NCBI GenBank assembly: GCA_947179485.1
Contig: OX359250.1
Coordinates: 3,989,661-4,053,660, forward strand
DNA length: 64,000 nucleotides
Direction: 5' to 3'
DNA from: Allacma fusca
Lineage: Eukaryota > Arthropoda > Collembola > Symphypleona > Sminthuridae
Every line of letters begins with the position of its first letter. The first letter of the stretch is position 1. Position numbers and translations under genes: made by a program. The notes under the pieces were generated by a model. That model worked only from the letters and a program-made list of their open reading frames with translations, did no database searches and was not told the origin of the DNA. This document shows, one piece after another, positions 1-63,185 of the stretch.

Positions 1-3000
1 AATTATTTCCTGATTAAATGTTTTTTGAAACTTTTAAAGTTTTATTTATTGGTTTCAAAACATTGTCCAATAAAAAATCTTTGTTAATGCTCATTGCATT
101 TTCGTATTCGGTTTTATTCGTTGTAACTAACACCTCCTCTGTCTTCTAATATAATATGCATATTGTACTGTTTTGTTAAGTTTCTGGTAATCCTATTGTT
201 GTTGTGTTTTATAATTTCACTCTTTTGTAACATTTACTATGTTCTGTCGAACCTGAAGCTAGCCATTTTCTGAAATTTAGTAAATAATGAAGCTCGATTC
301 AATTGATGCAATTAGTTTCGATGTCAGTTCCTATATATGAGGCAGAGCAAAGTACAGTCCAACTTCTAGCATCTCAAATTCTTCCTGTGTTGGATTTTAA
401 TCACTTAAATTGATCAGTTCCCTGGAGTTTTTGAAGTGGTTCTAGTTCACATGATTTATGTCATTGTTTGGAGTTAATTTCTTCCTGTGCTTGGTCTTGA
501 TTTGTTCTAAATACACTTCGTAGTCAACTTTTACACAGTTTTGAAACGATGCCTTTTCTGATAATTGTATCCAGAACTTCTAGAATGGTTGCGTATTTTT
601 GTTTGCGTTTCGTGTAATTATTAATTTGTATGTGTGTTTTCAATTTTGTAAAAACAGTTTTGCTAACACAACACTTTTAGTAACTCAATAAAATCACCAA
701 CAAGTTATCGTCGAGTAAACTTAAAAGTTTCATTTAGCAATTAACACCAAGTGAGCTAGCTCTGCCGGCCAAGCTGCTCATTGGGTATTTTATTTTACAA
801 TTAGTGGTACTTGGTTAGATTTTATTTATCAGAGCTGTAGAAAAGTATTCAAATGTCGTCTGGTTTTGTACATTGCAAGTCACTTTTGTGAAACTAACCA
901 TGTTCTGTTGTGCACAAAATTTCTTATAAATATTATTTTTGATTAGCAATTATTATTATTATTGATGACAGGGTTTGTAGGTTTGACGAGACCGAGAAAC
1001 CCGATAAAAGTGTCGATATTTGACATCCACATTAAATATTCATTTTAATAGTACAGGTTGGTTAATGTGATTAATCAACCTATTTTAACAACCAAGATAT
1101 AGCCACCTAACGCTCCAAAAATCGTCCATCAACACATGTTAGGCTTACAATTCGGGGGGCCCCCTTAAAAATAAACATTTCGATTGGGATCCTATGGATT
1201 TATAACAGATGAATGTTTCTCGTTGATATTACATTTTTTGAACAGGCTACAGTTTTCAGTTCCTAAGTCACTAGCCCAAGTACAAACTAGATATCCTACA
1301 TCTTTTTATTTGATTTGATAATTTCCAGTAGAGTTGATTTATTCATATGATAATTAAAGAGGAATTTTCAAGGAGGCCTTGATCAGATTATAGGCTTCTG
1401 TAGACACACTTCTGATGTTCAAAGCCTTCGTCAATCTTCTGTGCTCCACTTGACCTTCCTTTGACCCTTAATTATTTTTGATTGTGCCGAGGATAACGGT
1501 AGTCTGGGAGCTTCATTTTTCCTTTTTAAGCACCGTGCGGAAGTTTTCCGTGTTAAAATTTTATTTGCTTGTTTTGAAATAGTGGCAGATAGTTGTTTGA
1601 ATAGTTCTTCTTCAGTGGCTATCGTTTCAAAAGGAAGACAACTGTTCCCACCTTTGGCGCAGAATAACATGCATCTTGATGAGTAGATCATTTTTTATAA
1701 TTGGTGCATTGAAAATCTAAAAATCAGATTCCAGGTATCCCGGGTGAACCAAAACCAAAAGAACCAAAATGAAGGCGGGGGTACCAAAACATAGAAATTT
1801 AGCATACAAAATTCAAACCAATATAATCCAATCAATATAATCAAACCAACGACCAACAAAACTTTTGGGATGATGAGACTGCTAGGCGTCGAGTTATTGA
1901 ACCCAAAAGGTCAGATGAAGCCGATTCAATGAAGAGTGAGTGATTATCAGTCATTCAACAGAGATCACATTGCAACGTTATAATCTTCTTCGTATTTATA
2001 AGCAAACATGGAATATACTGTATAATAATAGTAGACCCACATGGGCGCATTTTATTCTTGCACTTGAATTTAATCAACATGCCATACACAATTTCTCTAC
2101 TACAAACATGGAAAATATACTGTGCTGGTAAAAAGAGTCTCAAGTATCTATTTAAAAAACTGTCCAGGAATTTGTGCACTGTTTGCATTTCCCAAACAGT
2201 CTGTGTGAAGGAATGCTCTATTCCTTCCTCTACATCTTCCAACACTGATTTACCATTACCATTATACTTCTGGGGGCGGCGTACCTTCACAGTGGTCAAA
2301 TGAAGGAATCAAAGCGGGAATTTTTAGGGGAATTTCGGGGATAAAATAGCCCAATGGAGCTGTCCTGCCCGACGAACTGGCGAGCGAAATTGCCCAGCTC
2401 TCCCCGTAAATGTCCGTGGGAAATTTACAATCCCATAACACAGAGCTCTCTGTAATAAATTATCACAAGCGTTCCAGTCCCCCAGCCTATTTCTGATTTG
2501 TGATATTCGTTTCCATAACGTTAATGCTCGTCTGAGCTCAGATTGATCAGCACTGAGTTCTCAAAGGTACTAAATTTTGAAGCTCATAAAACTTGATTCA
2601 AACTATGGCTGTAGCCCTGTAGTTAAAATATACTTTCGGCTCGCTAAGAAAACAGTGCATGACATCTGAGGCCGTTGTTTATTTTAGGGAATTAACAATA
2701 TTCCAATCACTTATACAAAAATGCCTAAAAATGTCATGTCATATAAGTTTAATACTGAATTTCAAATGTCCTTTATCCAAAAAATGCTGGCATTACTCCC
2801 TTTTCATGACCACTGTAACAACAGTTTTTGAACCAGCAGAGCAGCGGGAAGAAAGAATTTGAAAAATTTACAAGAATTTACGATAATGAGTATTTTTTCC
2901 TATGGCCCCTTCCATAGGCTGCGGTCTCTAGGGACAGGGAAATGTTTTGCAGTACACCGTACATGTACATATGTACATATGTGTGAATGAAAGGGAAGGC

Positions 3001-5240
3001 TCTATCTCACAAGTTCAATAATTATTCATGCACTCATATGCAGCATACATACACGAGTTCCCTCAAACATGATTTCAAGGGTAACTCTTCCTCGACCATG
3101 TCGTGAAACCATGAATACAAAACCCAGAGCCATGGAAACAACAAGTACTGGACACTGGACTATTTGCTCTCTTCCTAAAAAAAAACTACTTGGAGGAGGT
3201 AAGGAAGTAATATATACATAAGGTATAGTTATGCATATATTATAACATAGTTGAGGTTTTATTTGTTACGTCCGTTGTAGAAAACATTATGACTGGAACT
3301 TTGTTCTGACAGAGCGGAGAGATTGTAACAGTTTCGAGTCTCAAGTTGCAGAGCACTTACTATTTGGAAGCCACAGTGCTGTCCCCTAGTCCCCTAGCAC
3401 AAAACTCTCGGACCCAAAAGAACGGTAGTCATGACGACCGGAGAACCAGAGAGTGAGAGTTACATTTCGTACTTACATATCGCCCACATAATAATGCTCC
3501 TCGCTCGTATTAATACTTTTCCCATGTGTTCCTGCATCTTTTGCATTTCGGATTTTTACAAGTATATGCACCAATTCTCATGCAGATAACAGACAATAAG
3601 TAGATTTCCCTATATTTCGTAGTTGCGTAGCTCATCATGTTGTTGAGGTACTATATATGCTACCTGCACTCACACTACTCCCAGGCCACAAGTAGATGTA
3701 GTGAGGAGTTGTACATCCAATGCCAATGGAAGTAAACAACGAGTGTTCATAGTTCATAGTGAGTCGGGAATGTGGAGGGTGTATCTGGTACTCAAGAGGA
3801 TGGAAAAGGGAATGAGTGAACGTAAAGTACGTATGCTAGTCAATGCTGGGTGTACTGATTGTGAGACTCCTGACTGCTTTGCCTTATGGCGAGACTTGTG
3901 TCAGGTCTACCTTACGCTATACTTCCAGAATGAACACTTAGGCGTCATCCATTTAATACATAACGTACCTCCGGATTGGTGGTCTGGCAGAATTGGAGTT
4001 ACGAATCGTACCAAGGGGTGGTGTGGGTGCTTTACTCTTTTTTTTATGTCATATTGGAATCCTGTCCTACTTCCAAAATTACGATCATAGTTCCATGAAA
4101 TTAACCCTTTCAAATAATCCGCAATTTTAAAAATTGTACCTAGAAAGTAAGGCACCTGGATAAAAATTCCCATGCCAGACTTGCTAAGAACGTAACTGAC
4201 ACAGGGGGACTGTTTACAGTTGTCAATGGAATGGAGGACCAATTGAATTTTTATTTCCCCGCCCGGAAGAACATGCCCTGAATATCAAATAGGTTACTTA
4301 GCATCAAATATTTATATTTTCAGGACATTTCTCTGGTATTGCATACCCATCGGGAACGGAGGTTCACATATAGCCTCATTGTCAGGAGGAAAGTCAACAT
4401 GTGTCTGTCATTTGGCAACTGTGCAATCTTTATCATTCCCTTTAATAATCTTGGCTCTTGATATCCAAGTAATGATTACAAAGTGACAACAGGTATATTA
4501 CAAATATTTGTCTGTATGATACAGTAAAAAATGGGTAATTTATTAAAGGAACCCGCATTCATAGCCTGCTCAGATTCAAGTTCTAAATCTGAAAGTGATA
4601 GAGCAAGTAAAAAAAAATTAAACATCAGAAACCAGAGGAGTGGCTCGAATTAAGAATAAGGAAAAGGAACTCAATTCCTTTCAAAAGAAGCTCATACTTA
4701 CGTATAGTTTGAGAATCTTTCGAGATGAGTACGCAGATCGTTGTTCTTTCCAAGCCCATGAAATTGTGTACAGGTGGAACAGATCCTATCAAACAGTTGA
4801 AGAATCTTGTCCTGCATCAATTTATCTACTTTTGCAACCCTAATGTCAAAAGGTGATAGTATTTTATTGCTTTTACGTGAAGTTATGCATAAATAATTGC
4901 TACAAACTGTTGTCAATTTATTTGTTACATAGCCTCCAAAAAATGACTCTAAATAAAAGTACCTGATGCACTCGTTGAAAAAAAAAGATTCTAAAAATAT
5001 GCATACATGAAACAAGAACCCGAGTAAAAGGTGGATCGTAATTAATTGAATGTACACAACCAAAACAATGTCGAGTAGTTTAATTGTTGCAAAAACTAGT
5101 GACCCTGATGCGGAATGAATTGTTCGATGGAAAATAATACTAAACACGCTTGCTGGCTATATTTGCTGGAAATAACTGGGCTTCTGACAAAAACGGTGGG
5201 AAGTATGAAGTGGGGGTTTAATCCACAGCCTTTTATTACA
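1..5240. other. Upstream DNA, no gene recognised
   Basis: AT-rich sequence with only short ORFs lacking recognisable motifs. The longest are 114 aa on minus (1955-2299) and 129 aa on plus (3701-4090). No splice-consistent coding model could be built. Confidence 0.5.
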
Positions 5241-5432
5241 GGCCAGTGTCGTGTGTTAGAGCGTCTCGGGCGGTTAAAATTTACGGGTAAGCCCGCAAAA
5301 AGCCCGGCCCTCACGGGCTTCGAGCGGGTACGGGTAAAAATTATTACGTTTGACGGGTTACGGGCGGGTACGGTCTTTTCATCGCGGTTAAAAAAGACCG
5401 TGAAAGCCCGTAAAAGCCCGTGAGAAATTCCA
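5241..5432. mobile_element. GC-rich hAT-like terminal fragment
   Basis: Repeated ACGGGTAAAAA, GCCCGTAAAAGCCCG and GCGGGTACGGG motifs stand out from AT-rich flanks and recur in the right half of the neighbouring TIR element (about 5928-6050). Probably a fragment of a related non-autonomous hAT element. Confidence 0.45.
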
Positions 5433-5543
5433 TTAGTTGTGAATGCAGGAGCAGCGGTTGTGAATGTACATAGACTTGAATGACTTGAACGAATTTCAGA
5501 CGTTTGCAATTTTAGCTTTCAAACAAACTAAGGCTTGGTGTAC

Positions 5544-6078
5544 GATAGAGCATCACCCCGTGGGATATTTTAGGCCCGTGCCCATCTGTACGACTGTTAC
5601 TAAATAACAAAAGCAGGTATGCAAGAAAAGTTTTCTTGCATACCTGCCTTTGTTATTTAGTAAGTTTCATTTCGTTCTTCATTAATGTGGAAAATTCAAT
5701 TTAGTCTAGAAGATAAATCCTGCTTGTAGTTCAAGTATTTGTAATAAGAATCCAGAAGTTAACATTGTAATAAATTCCACCAGAAGTGCTTACCAAAGCC
5801 GAAATAGCAGCATAAGCTTTTGTATTGCCTTCTTAATAAACAAGGTAGTTTAACGACTGTATGTAACGGTCAAGAACACCAATAATTTAAAATACAGTTT
5901 TTCTGTAATTATTTAAGATGTATGGTATTTGCGGGTGGGCTACGGGCTTTTTTGAATTTTGCGGGCCGGGCCGGGCTTTTTCTATAAACATTAATTTCGG
6001 GCCGGGCGGGTACGGGTAAAAAGTTACGTGCCAAGGGTGGGCACGGGCCTAAAATATCCCACGGGGTGATGCTCTATC
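5544..6078. mobile_element. Non-autonomous hAT-like element with 41-bp perfect TIRs
   Basis: The first 41 bases (starting GATAGAGCATCACCCCGTGG) are exactly reverse-complemented at 6038-6078. Flanking 8-mers TGGTGTAC (5536-5543) and GTGTGTAC (6079-6086) agree at 6 of 8 positions, consistent with an aged 8-bp hAT target duplication. No transposase ORF inside. The right half has GGGCCGGGC-rich subterminal repeats. The interior holds a near-perfect hairpin at 5597-5663. Confidence 0.75.
5597..5663. repeat. 33-bp-arm hairpin with 1-nt loop
   Basis: Arms 5597-5629 and 5631-5663 are reverse complements with a single mismatch; the centre is G5630. It lies inside the hAT-like element. Confidence 0.9.
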
Positions 6079-6086
6079 GTGTGTAC

Positions 6087-6597
6087 AGGCCCACCTGTTC
6101 TACGAACGATCCTCACAGTAGTGGCTTAAAATGATCTCAAGCTTGCTCTCCTGAAAATTCTGTCATCTGTATTGTGACAAGATCCGTACAAATTAAACTT
6201 ATGGTTACTTTCTCTTACTGTAACTTCCGCTCATAGAATGTGGGCTCCATTGGTCCAGTACTATTCAAACATTTAATATAACCGTGACGATCTGTACATG
6301 GTCAGAGGTATTAGGGGGCATGGGCGCATTACAAGGGGCTCATGGGTGATTAGAATGATATCATTCCTGGCGTTACGCTTCAAAGGGACTATGCCTTACA
6401 TTAAGTGTTATAGGGAGCAAGTGACTAGTCGGAGTTTTAACTACGAACCATTAGAGCCCGAGAGCAACACGCAAAGGAAAGGATGATTATTTGTGCTTTG
6501 GTTGTGTGCACGGGAGTTTGCTGAGGTCTCTCTTATATGGGCATAATATAGGAATGGAGCTCTGAAGTTTTTGTGCACACACACACACTCACACTCA

Positions 6598-6640
<43 letters not shown>

Positions 6641-8906
6641 ACACACACACACTGACAACATTTTAAATCTGGCCCTTCAGTCGTGTGTCAACAACGAACG
6701 AAGGCGAACCTACAAGTTAAAAAAAACTGTGTCGAACATACGTGCGCTTTGACGACGCATACTTTTTCTTCTGCTCCTTCCACTTCACAGGGCCTTTTCC
6801 AAACCTATGTATACACTTCTTCTGTCTTCTTCTTACTTAGTTAGTCTCGGTGCAGTCGTGCTTTTCGTCTGGTATTCATCTTCTCTTCTCTCAAACCAGT
6901 GCTGGATTACAAACTTGTATCAACAGCCACACAAGAGAGTCTCTCATCCAGAGAAATACCACAAGGAACCATACCACACACATTATTCCAGTCTCTGCAT
7001 ATAGAGACGTCTCGGCTCCTCTTAAAAGTATTCAAAGAATCACACACCGAAAAAAAACCATTGCATTTCTCAATCACTACAAATTTTACAATCAGTCCCC
7101 CTCCCCCACCCTGAACCTCACAATTACAAATCTGACGTTCTACCTTATATTTAAACATCTCTCTTCCCCAAAAAAAAAAAAACTCAACTACATATAACGT
7201 CCATTAATCTCCATTACACCACACATATATACGAATGAACAAACTATCCCAATCCTAAAAGCTCAACCTCCCTCCAACAACTCCTAAGAGCTCGAAATTC
7301 CTTGAATCTACAGGTAATAAATAATGACTCCTGACACTAACGAAATAACCCAAGTACATCACTGAGTCTGTGTTTCCAAGTGTGCAATTCCTCAAGAAGG
7401 AGATTGGAATTTACCGAAAATATGTTTTCATTCCCCCCGGTCTGTGAAGGCCTCAACTCATCCACTTCCATTTCCTGGAGGAGACTCTTCGGGTGCTGTT
7501 ACTAGGAAATAAAATATATCGGAGTGAAGTATCTACTAATAGGAAAGGACGAAGTCACATCTCCCACAACCATTGTGACAAGGGAAAGGAGGAATTAAAA
7601 AAAATTTAGCATGACAAACACATCACTCTCGTACTACTAACAATAAGTTTAGACTCATCATGTACACAACTGTCTCGGGACAATTTACTTCCATTTTTCT
7701 CATGACCATCACTCCTCAATGATATATATATAGCTGGTGATAGAAAATAAAATCTCAAATCTCTTACGAGTAAAAAGCTGACAGGGGAAAATAATAGTAA
7801 TCATTGAAGCTATCAGAGACCAGAGGACTGTACTATACCCTTGTTGTTGACCGTGTGCTCAGGGGAAATCCTACTCATTCGTCCAGAAATAGTTACTGTA
7901 AACACGCGTCTGAACGAGCCGAGAGCAGACTAGCCAACATTGTGTATTGTGTGTACACATAAATAAATTGATTATTTCTCTCTCGCGCGCTCTCAACTTG
8001 TGAAAGTTGTTGTGGAAAGGATTTGTCAAATTGGAAGTGAGGAGACGGAGTCTGTGAACAATTTACCGGAGAGTGTAGGACACACTTCCACACTATCAGT
8101 CAATTCAAGGTGTATAGAGCAAAAAGCCAACTCAAAAATTCCACAGGATTATATAAAATCCAGCATTGAGAAATTACAAAAAATATAAATAAACTACAAT
8201 CAAGAAAGAACTTACAACAAGTGTGTAACGGACGTTTGAGAACGGGAAAGCAAAGACACTGACCAGTACGAGAGCTATTTACTACTACTGTATTAGCATG
8301 TGTATGGAGGCTCTGCTGTCGTATTGAATGTTGTCATCGGTGGTGTAGAAAGAGGACAGCGGTTTTGTGCGGTTCGAAGATATGTGAGTTGGAACTTGGT
8401 GTTTTTTTTTGTAAAAATGTAAGGGCTGATCTGGGTATGTTCGGAAGCTATGGACAAAAGTATAGGAGAGGGCAGAGAGTACGGGAGAACAAAATATGAG
8501 TGGTTTTGGGCACGAATTAATCGGACAAAGGAACTACTAGATATAAGAGTGACAGAGATCCTCCGGAACAGACATTTAATATAATTTATTTTTAGTATAG
8601 CTCAGTGTGACTTGGTTAGGAGCTCGGTCGGAGAGATTTTTTTTTTTCGTATGTGACTTGAGTGGAAGTAGTTTAGTTGTCCGACAGGGGATATGACCTG
8701 AGACCTGCTCGGTAGATGGTCATGGTAATGTAGGAACTGAATTGAATTGGGCAAGTCCATGGCAACTTGTTCCAGTGACGGATGCTGGTGAAGACATTTG
8801 GCAAGACGAGAGTGTGGAATTGACTCGAGAGACGGAAATCCGCATCACACGTCTTCTCAAGACCTAGAACCACAAGACCCCGTTGAGTGTTCCAGATAGC
8901 CAGAAA
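6087..8906. other. Region upstream of exon 1; promoter and 5' UTR not resolved
   Basis: Contains a long (CA)n microsatellite (6575-6652) and pyrimidine-rich DNA. Any promoter or 5' non-coding exon of the collagen gene should lie here or further upstream, but no convincing core promoter was seen. Confidence 0.4.
6575..6652. repeat. (CA)n microsatellite
   Basis: About 78 bp of AC dinucleotides with a few T interruptions. Confidence 0.95.
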
Positions 8907-58409
<49,503 letters not shown>

Positions 58410-59638
58410 ATACAAAGCATTTTAATTACAAAAATTGCCGCTTAAACCAATACTGTTAATTAAATTTACTAAATGCAGAGACGTCAACCATGTTTTTTGT
58501 AAATAATGTACTTAGCAATAAACCTTACTTGTTCCTTTTAAAATACTTCGGTACAAACAACAACTTCGTAAGCATCCGTTATTCATGAATGCAGCATCTT
58601 TTTTCTAGGTATTCTTTTAAAATTCGATAACTCTCCTACAGGAAAGAAATCCATCAATGCCGCACAAGAGCAACAAAGCAGGTTCAATTACGATTGCTGC
58701 ATAAGTATTAAACAGCTAACATTTACACAAAGCTGGTCTCTAAGCAGCATTCAAACGTAGGATCACATTTCGATAAAACATTTTTCTCACTCAGTTGACT
58801 TTCACTATAAGGACACTTCAACTGTATGTATTCTTGTGACGCTATTTATTTAGGAACACGGCTTACAAATAAATGAATAATGTGTGTACATATCCTCAGT
58901 GTGTCGTTAGAACGAAATTGTAGCTTTAGCATGAGTCGACTATTTTCGAAATTATGCGAGAATGAGTGTCAAGACAATGGGTTACAAATCGCCGTTGTGG
59001 GCTCTTGTTAGTAAGAAATCTCGTAAAGGTGGAAATATCACCAAGAAGAAGACCACCCACTCGTTCAAATTAGATGATATTATTATTTATGCAATTGATC
59101 AGAAATTACCAATGGTGAGCGAACTATATAACGATTTTAATGCATTGGTTCATAAATTAAGTATTTCTACTAAAACACGTATTTCCTTACCTATTCCCAA
59201 ACAAATTTAAGCCCAATCCGGCTGTGAGAAATCCGTGGTTCAATTTCGATTAGCAACAAATATATAACAAATAATGTATATGATTAGCCACAGCAGATTT
59301 CTTGTAACTTCGTTTCCACATACGTGTCATGTTCATTCTTACTGCTGGATGACGTTCTGTTTCTTGATTGTAACGACATTTTATCTGGTACATTTCTCTA
59401 ATCAAGTAATGCTTCATTACATAAGCTAAAGGCCCAGTGTATAAGTGTATAGCCAACGGATAACTTATTTACACGATGATGAAACGCTTGAAAATTCAGG
59501 TATATACTTGTATGTAGATTTCCTATATACTAGAATGTCTAAGAATGGAAGGTAACCTTCAGTTTACTCTTCCATCGTATATTTCATGTTAGAGTGGAAA
59601 TTATTCAATTAGCTCACAAGCAAGGTACTCCGATGTAA
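58410..59638. other. 3' UTR and downstream DNA
   Basis: Contains AATAAA signals and an 82-codon Lys-rich ORF (58962-59210) with no recognised family. A similar TKTKTAHSFKL-like stretch occurs near 60,000, so it may be repeat-derived. Confidence 0.4.
58517..58522 (+). promoter_or_regulatory. Candidate polyadenylation signal AATAAA
   Basis: A canonical AATAAA lies 108 bp after the stop codon. Another sits at 58868-58873. Cleavage site not determinable. Confidence 0.45.
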
Positions 59639-60746
59639 ACTTCAGAATTAGATGAAAATTGGTGGAATTACAGGCACTAATAATAGTGTTCACAGAAACC
59701 ACAAACTTGATACCACCTCCTCTGGGTTCGGGCAGTAGGACATCTGAAAGTTTGATGTTTCGAAAGTTTAACAGGGGGCCATTACTCGCTTGAATTTTTG
59801 CAGGTTAAATCCCATAAGAGAAATCCATTTTCGTAACTCGAACAAAATCCAAACAATGTTCAGACATTCGTGGCTTGCTTTAACATTTTTTTTTAATTTT
59901 AAAAAAATAATTTTAATAATTTATTTAGCCAGTTATTGCTAGCTCAACCAATAAAAAAAGCGCGCGGAAATTTGCATCTCAAATTCGTATTGCACCAAGA
60001 CGAAGACCAAGACGGCTCACTCTTTTAAATTAGGAGAGAGGATATGTTCAATCAGCAGCTGCACGTGTTTTAGAAATGTAAGCTCCCTTCAATGAGATCT
60101 CCATTCAGATGTCACGCAACGATGCATTTGGTCCATCACTAGTACGAGTCGACTGTGAGTATTGAAGATTTTTAGGTTGCCGAAGAACATTGCCTTTATA
60201 AAATGTAGTCATTGCAAAGATCACCTGTACTTAGGGCATTTCTTAAATTTTCATTTTCATTCTTAATATACATATTATAACTATTAACGTGCCCCTTTAG
60301 CTGTATTCCATTAATTGAAAAAAGTCTTACGTAAGTGCGTACTTACATTATTTTTCGGTTGCGTATGGGAAAACAATAATATTCATGCGAAACAAATTAT
60401 AGGCCAGTCGAATAAAATAATTCCTACAAGGTTGAGATTTGACTTATTTTTATTCAAATTGTGTACCCTTAAAGACGGGACTAGAGTATTTTTATGTATG
60501 AACATGTTCCAAACATGTGTGAACATTGGCTTGGATTTTGTTGGAGTTGCGAAAATGGATTTCTCTTATGGGATTTAACCTGCAAAAATTCAAGCTAGAA
60601 AGGGTCCCTCCTGTCATACTTTCAAAAAATCAAACTTTCAGACGTGCTACTGCCCGAACTCAGAGGAGATGGCATCAAGTTTGAAGTTTGTGTGAGAACA
60701 ATTAGTAGTGCCTACAATTCCACCAATTTTCATCTAATTCTGAAGT
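59639..60746. mobile_element. Fold-back element with ~230-bp imperfect inverted arms
   Basis: The left arm 59639-59865 (TTCAGAATTAGATGAAAATT at its outer end, GCAGGTTAAATCCCATAAGA inside) is reverse-complemented by 60515-60746. The roughly 650-bp centre has no intact ORF of known type. Target duplication not clear. Confidence 0.8.
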
Positions 60747-60749
60747 CGC

Positions 60750-62205
60750 CTGGTTGGCTCCGCCTTTCAGAAATTCTTATGGCATCAAAACGGATAAATA
60801 ATAATACAGGAACGTATTTCGACGAAAAATCCCTGAATTACTTCGTGCAAAGGCTCGTTTTCCAAAGTGCAAGCACCCTTTTGCTTAAACAAGCAAAGTG
60901 GTTAAGCCGATATGTCATAGATCATCCCATGTAACTGATAGGATAGTACAGATAATATAGATTTTTAATTTATCTACTTGTAAAATAAATCTTATTGATA
61001 TTGTTTAAAAATTAGATTTAAACGCATCCTTTCCACAGTACCCATTTACACAATTATTTTACTTACAAAACGCATGCACAAATAAACTCATTCTTTCTTA
61101 GCTTGAGTTGACGTAGCAAAAAAAGCTATTGCATAAAAAATAATATATATTCACGTTTATACGTGGAATAAAATATGATGGGCGTTGTCATGAACGCCGC
61201 TTTATTATTGTAATTCTATCGTGATTTTGCTAACCACTGCCGTGGACATTATGACAATAAATTATAGAAAACAATTACATATTTGAAAACTACTATTAAC
61301 CGTTAAACTAAATAATAGTGAAACCCGTATTAAACCATAACCGTACTCCCGAAAACCAAAACTGAAAGCAATTTTCCAAAAACGGAGGGCTAACAAACGA
61401 AAACCACATTTTATAAACTAATTAATAAGCAACGTCTGTAGATGTGCAAAATAAATACAAATTAGTTACCTAACAAGCGGAATAAACAAAAATAAGAAAT
61501 ATTTCGCATTATACGGATACGTATGGGATGTAAATATTTACGCTATTGTATTTTGGCCTGAAAATGACAGAAAGCCTTTGATAATTGTGCGACCAAGGGT
61601 TTGGAAGAAATTCAAGAAGTTCTTTTTTGAAGAGTCAAGCAAGAGCTAACTAGACTTGCTTTTTTTGCATCCGGAATTTCCAAATAAATATGAAAATCCT
61701 ACATAAACGCTGCGAATCCGCAACATCTTTATAATAATAAATATAATAAAAAAAATTCTGTGTCAATCTGCTTTGGTTGATGGGCGGGAGCCAATTATTT
61801 TGCGGGAGATCAGGAACTCAATATTTAGCTTTAGACCAATTGAAGTCACTGTTTAACGGGACGTGAACAGATCTGGTGCTCACTATTTACAGAATAAGTT
61901 ACTACTATTACACTATTACTAGAATAATTTCAGGAGAACTCTCAATTTCGCTAGAGGGCGGGAGTACTCAGTGGTTCAGGGGATCAGTACTTAGGATAAA
62001 TTGTAAGCTGCACTAACAAATTAAAACCTCGAAGCTTGTCACATATGCTAGAGTAACCATACATCCTTTATTTCAAACGATGGTCTCTCTGGTTCGTATA
62101 CTCTGAAAATGTAGGCAGCGCAATTAAGTACAGCACCGGTACTTACTTTGTTTTGACAATGCGTACATTAGTTATTGGTATCACGTGTTTCTCAGTGCAT
62201 TATCT
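60750..62205. other. AT-rich DNA, nothing recognised
   Basis: No ORF with a family signature and no clear repeat structure. Confidence 0.4.
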
Positions 62206-63185
62206 AGTCAAGCAGAGCCTTCGAAGGCTTCAAGGCGGAAAGGTAACTTTCTTAACGTTGGAGAAGGAATGGAAGGATGGCGATTGACGACGCTTTTTTC
62301 TGAAGACTGAAGGAAGCCTTCGCAAAAACTAGTAATGAAGGTTTGTGAAGGAAGGGTTCCTAAATACTAGCCCTCTAACGTCGGGAATGCTTCCCTTCCA
62401 GGTGCGCGAAATTATCATAACTTGAAAGATAGCCCACACATTGATGTTTTGCTGCTAGCGCAACGATACAGCCAATTCGTGAGTTCACGAACATTTTTAA
62501 GCGTGTTATGCATATATGTATAGTTGTGCTATATAAAGGAAAGGCATGTGATACCTCAATAATAATTAACTATATGATTTAAGCCTGTTTGAATGCACCG
62601 GCAGCTTTTTATCACCGCATCTACTAGCTAAGGAAACAATTTATTTCGAAAATGGCAGCACGAATAATAAAGAACCACTTTGAGCAGAAAACGAGCGTTC
62701 TCTAAAGTATTGGGGAAAAAATGTGGAGTTCTTTTACTACACTTTCTAGTCTTGCAAAAAATATCTTGCTATTCTAGCTTCGTCTGGTTCAGTGGAGAGA
62801 ATTTTCAGTGGCAGGAGCATTGATTCGTGCGTGCAGAGTATGACTTTCACGATCACGACTGTATCAAAGATTATTTAGTATCGAGAATACAGAACTTCAT
62901 TCTTAAAATCTAAAACATGATTTCAAACTGATTTGTTGTTTTATACGTGTGGATAAATTCATTTGTTATTGATTTTTTGTTGATTTAATTAATGAAACTG
63001 GTCGAAGGCTAAAATTTTAGGAAGGCTGAAGGCGACAATGAGTTTATGTTTTTTGAAGGAAGGTAAACTTTTTAGAGGGCTTTATTTGAAGCATTTTGAA
63101 GGGAAATTTTTTACTTAATTTTTGTCTTCGAAGGCTTGAAGAAAGGCAATTTCCTCTCTGTCTTAAGGCACATCTCTGTATTAAA
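62205..63185 (+). mobile_element. Decayed hAT element remnant
   Basis: Encloses a dead hAT C-terminal domain. Its ends carry repeated GCCTTCGAAGGCTT / CTTCGAAGGCTTGAAG motifs, starting near CAGAGCCTTCG (62214) and ending near CACATCTCTG (63170-63179). Terminal assignment is approximate. Confidence 0.5.
62708..62878 (+). pseudogene. hAT transposase C-terminal dimerisation domain, dead
   Basis: The frame reads YWGKNVEFFYYTF, a TAG stop (62747-62749), then KYLAILASSGSVERIFSG and another TAG at 62876-62878. The L-A-x-x-A-S-S-x-x-x-E-R-x-F-S pattern is the hallmark of the hAT dimerisation region. No intact upstream coding. Confidence 0.75.

Noticed and set aside
1735..1770. Collagen-like GIPGEPKPKEP reading after CAG
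   Set aside because: Only two Gly triplets, far upstream of the start codon, with no donor or continuation; chance.
3701..4090. 129-aa ORF upstream
   Set aside because: No domain, no splice context, and a competing 111-aa ORF on the other strand; not supportable as a gene.
58962..59210. 82-aa Lys-rich ORF resembling a basic nuclear protein
   Set aside because: No recognisable fold or family motif; a similar scrap near 60 kb suggests repeat origin.
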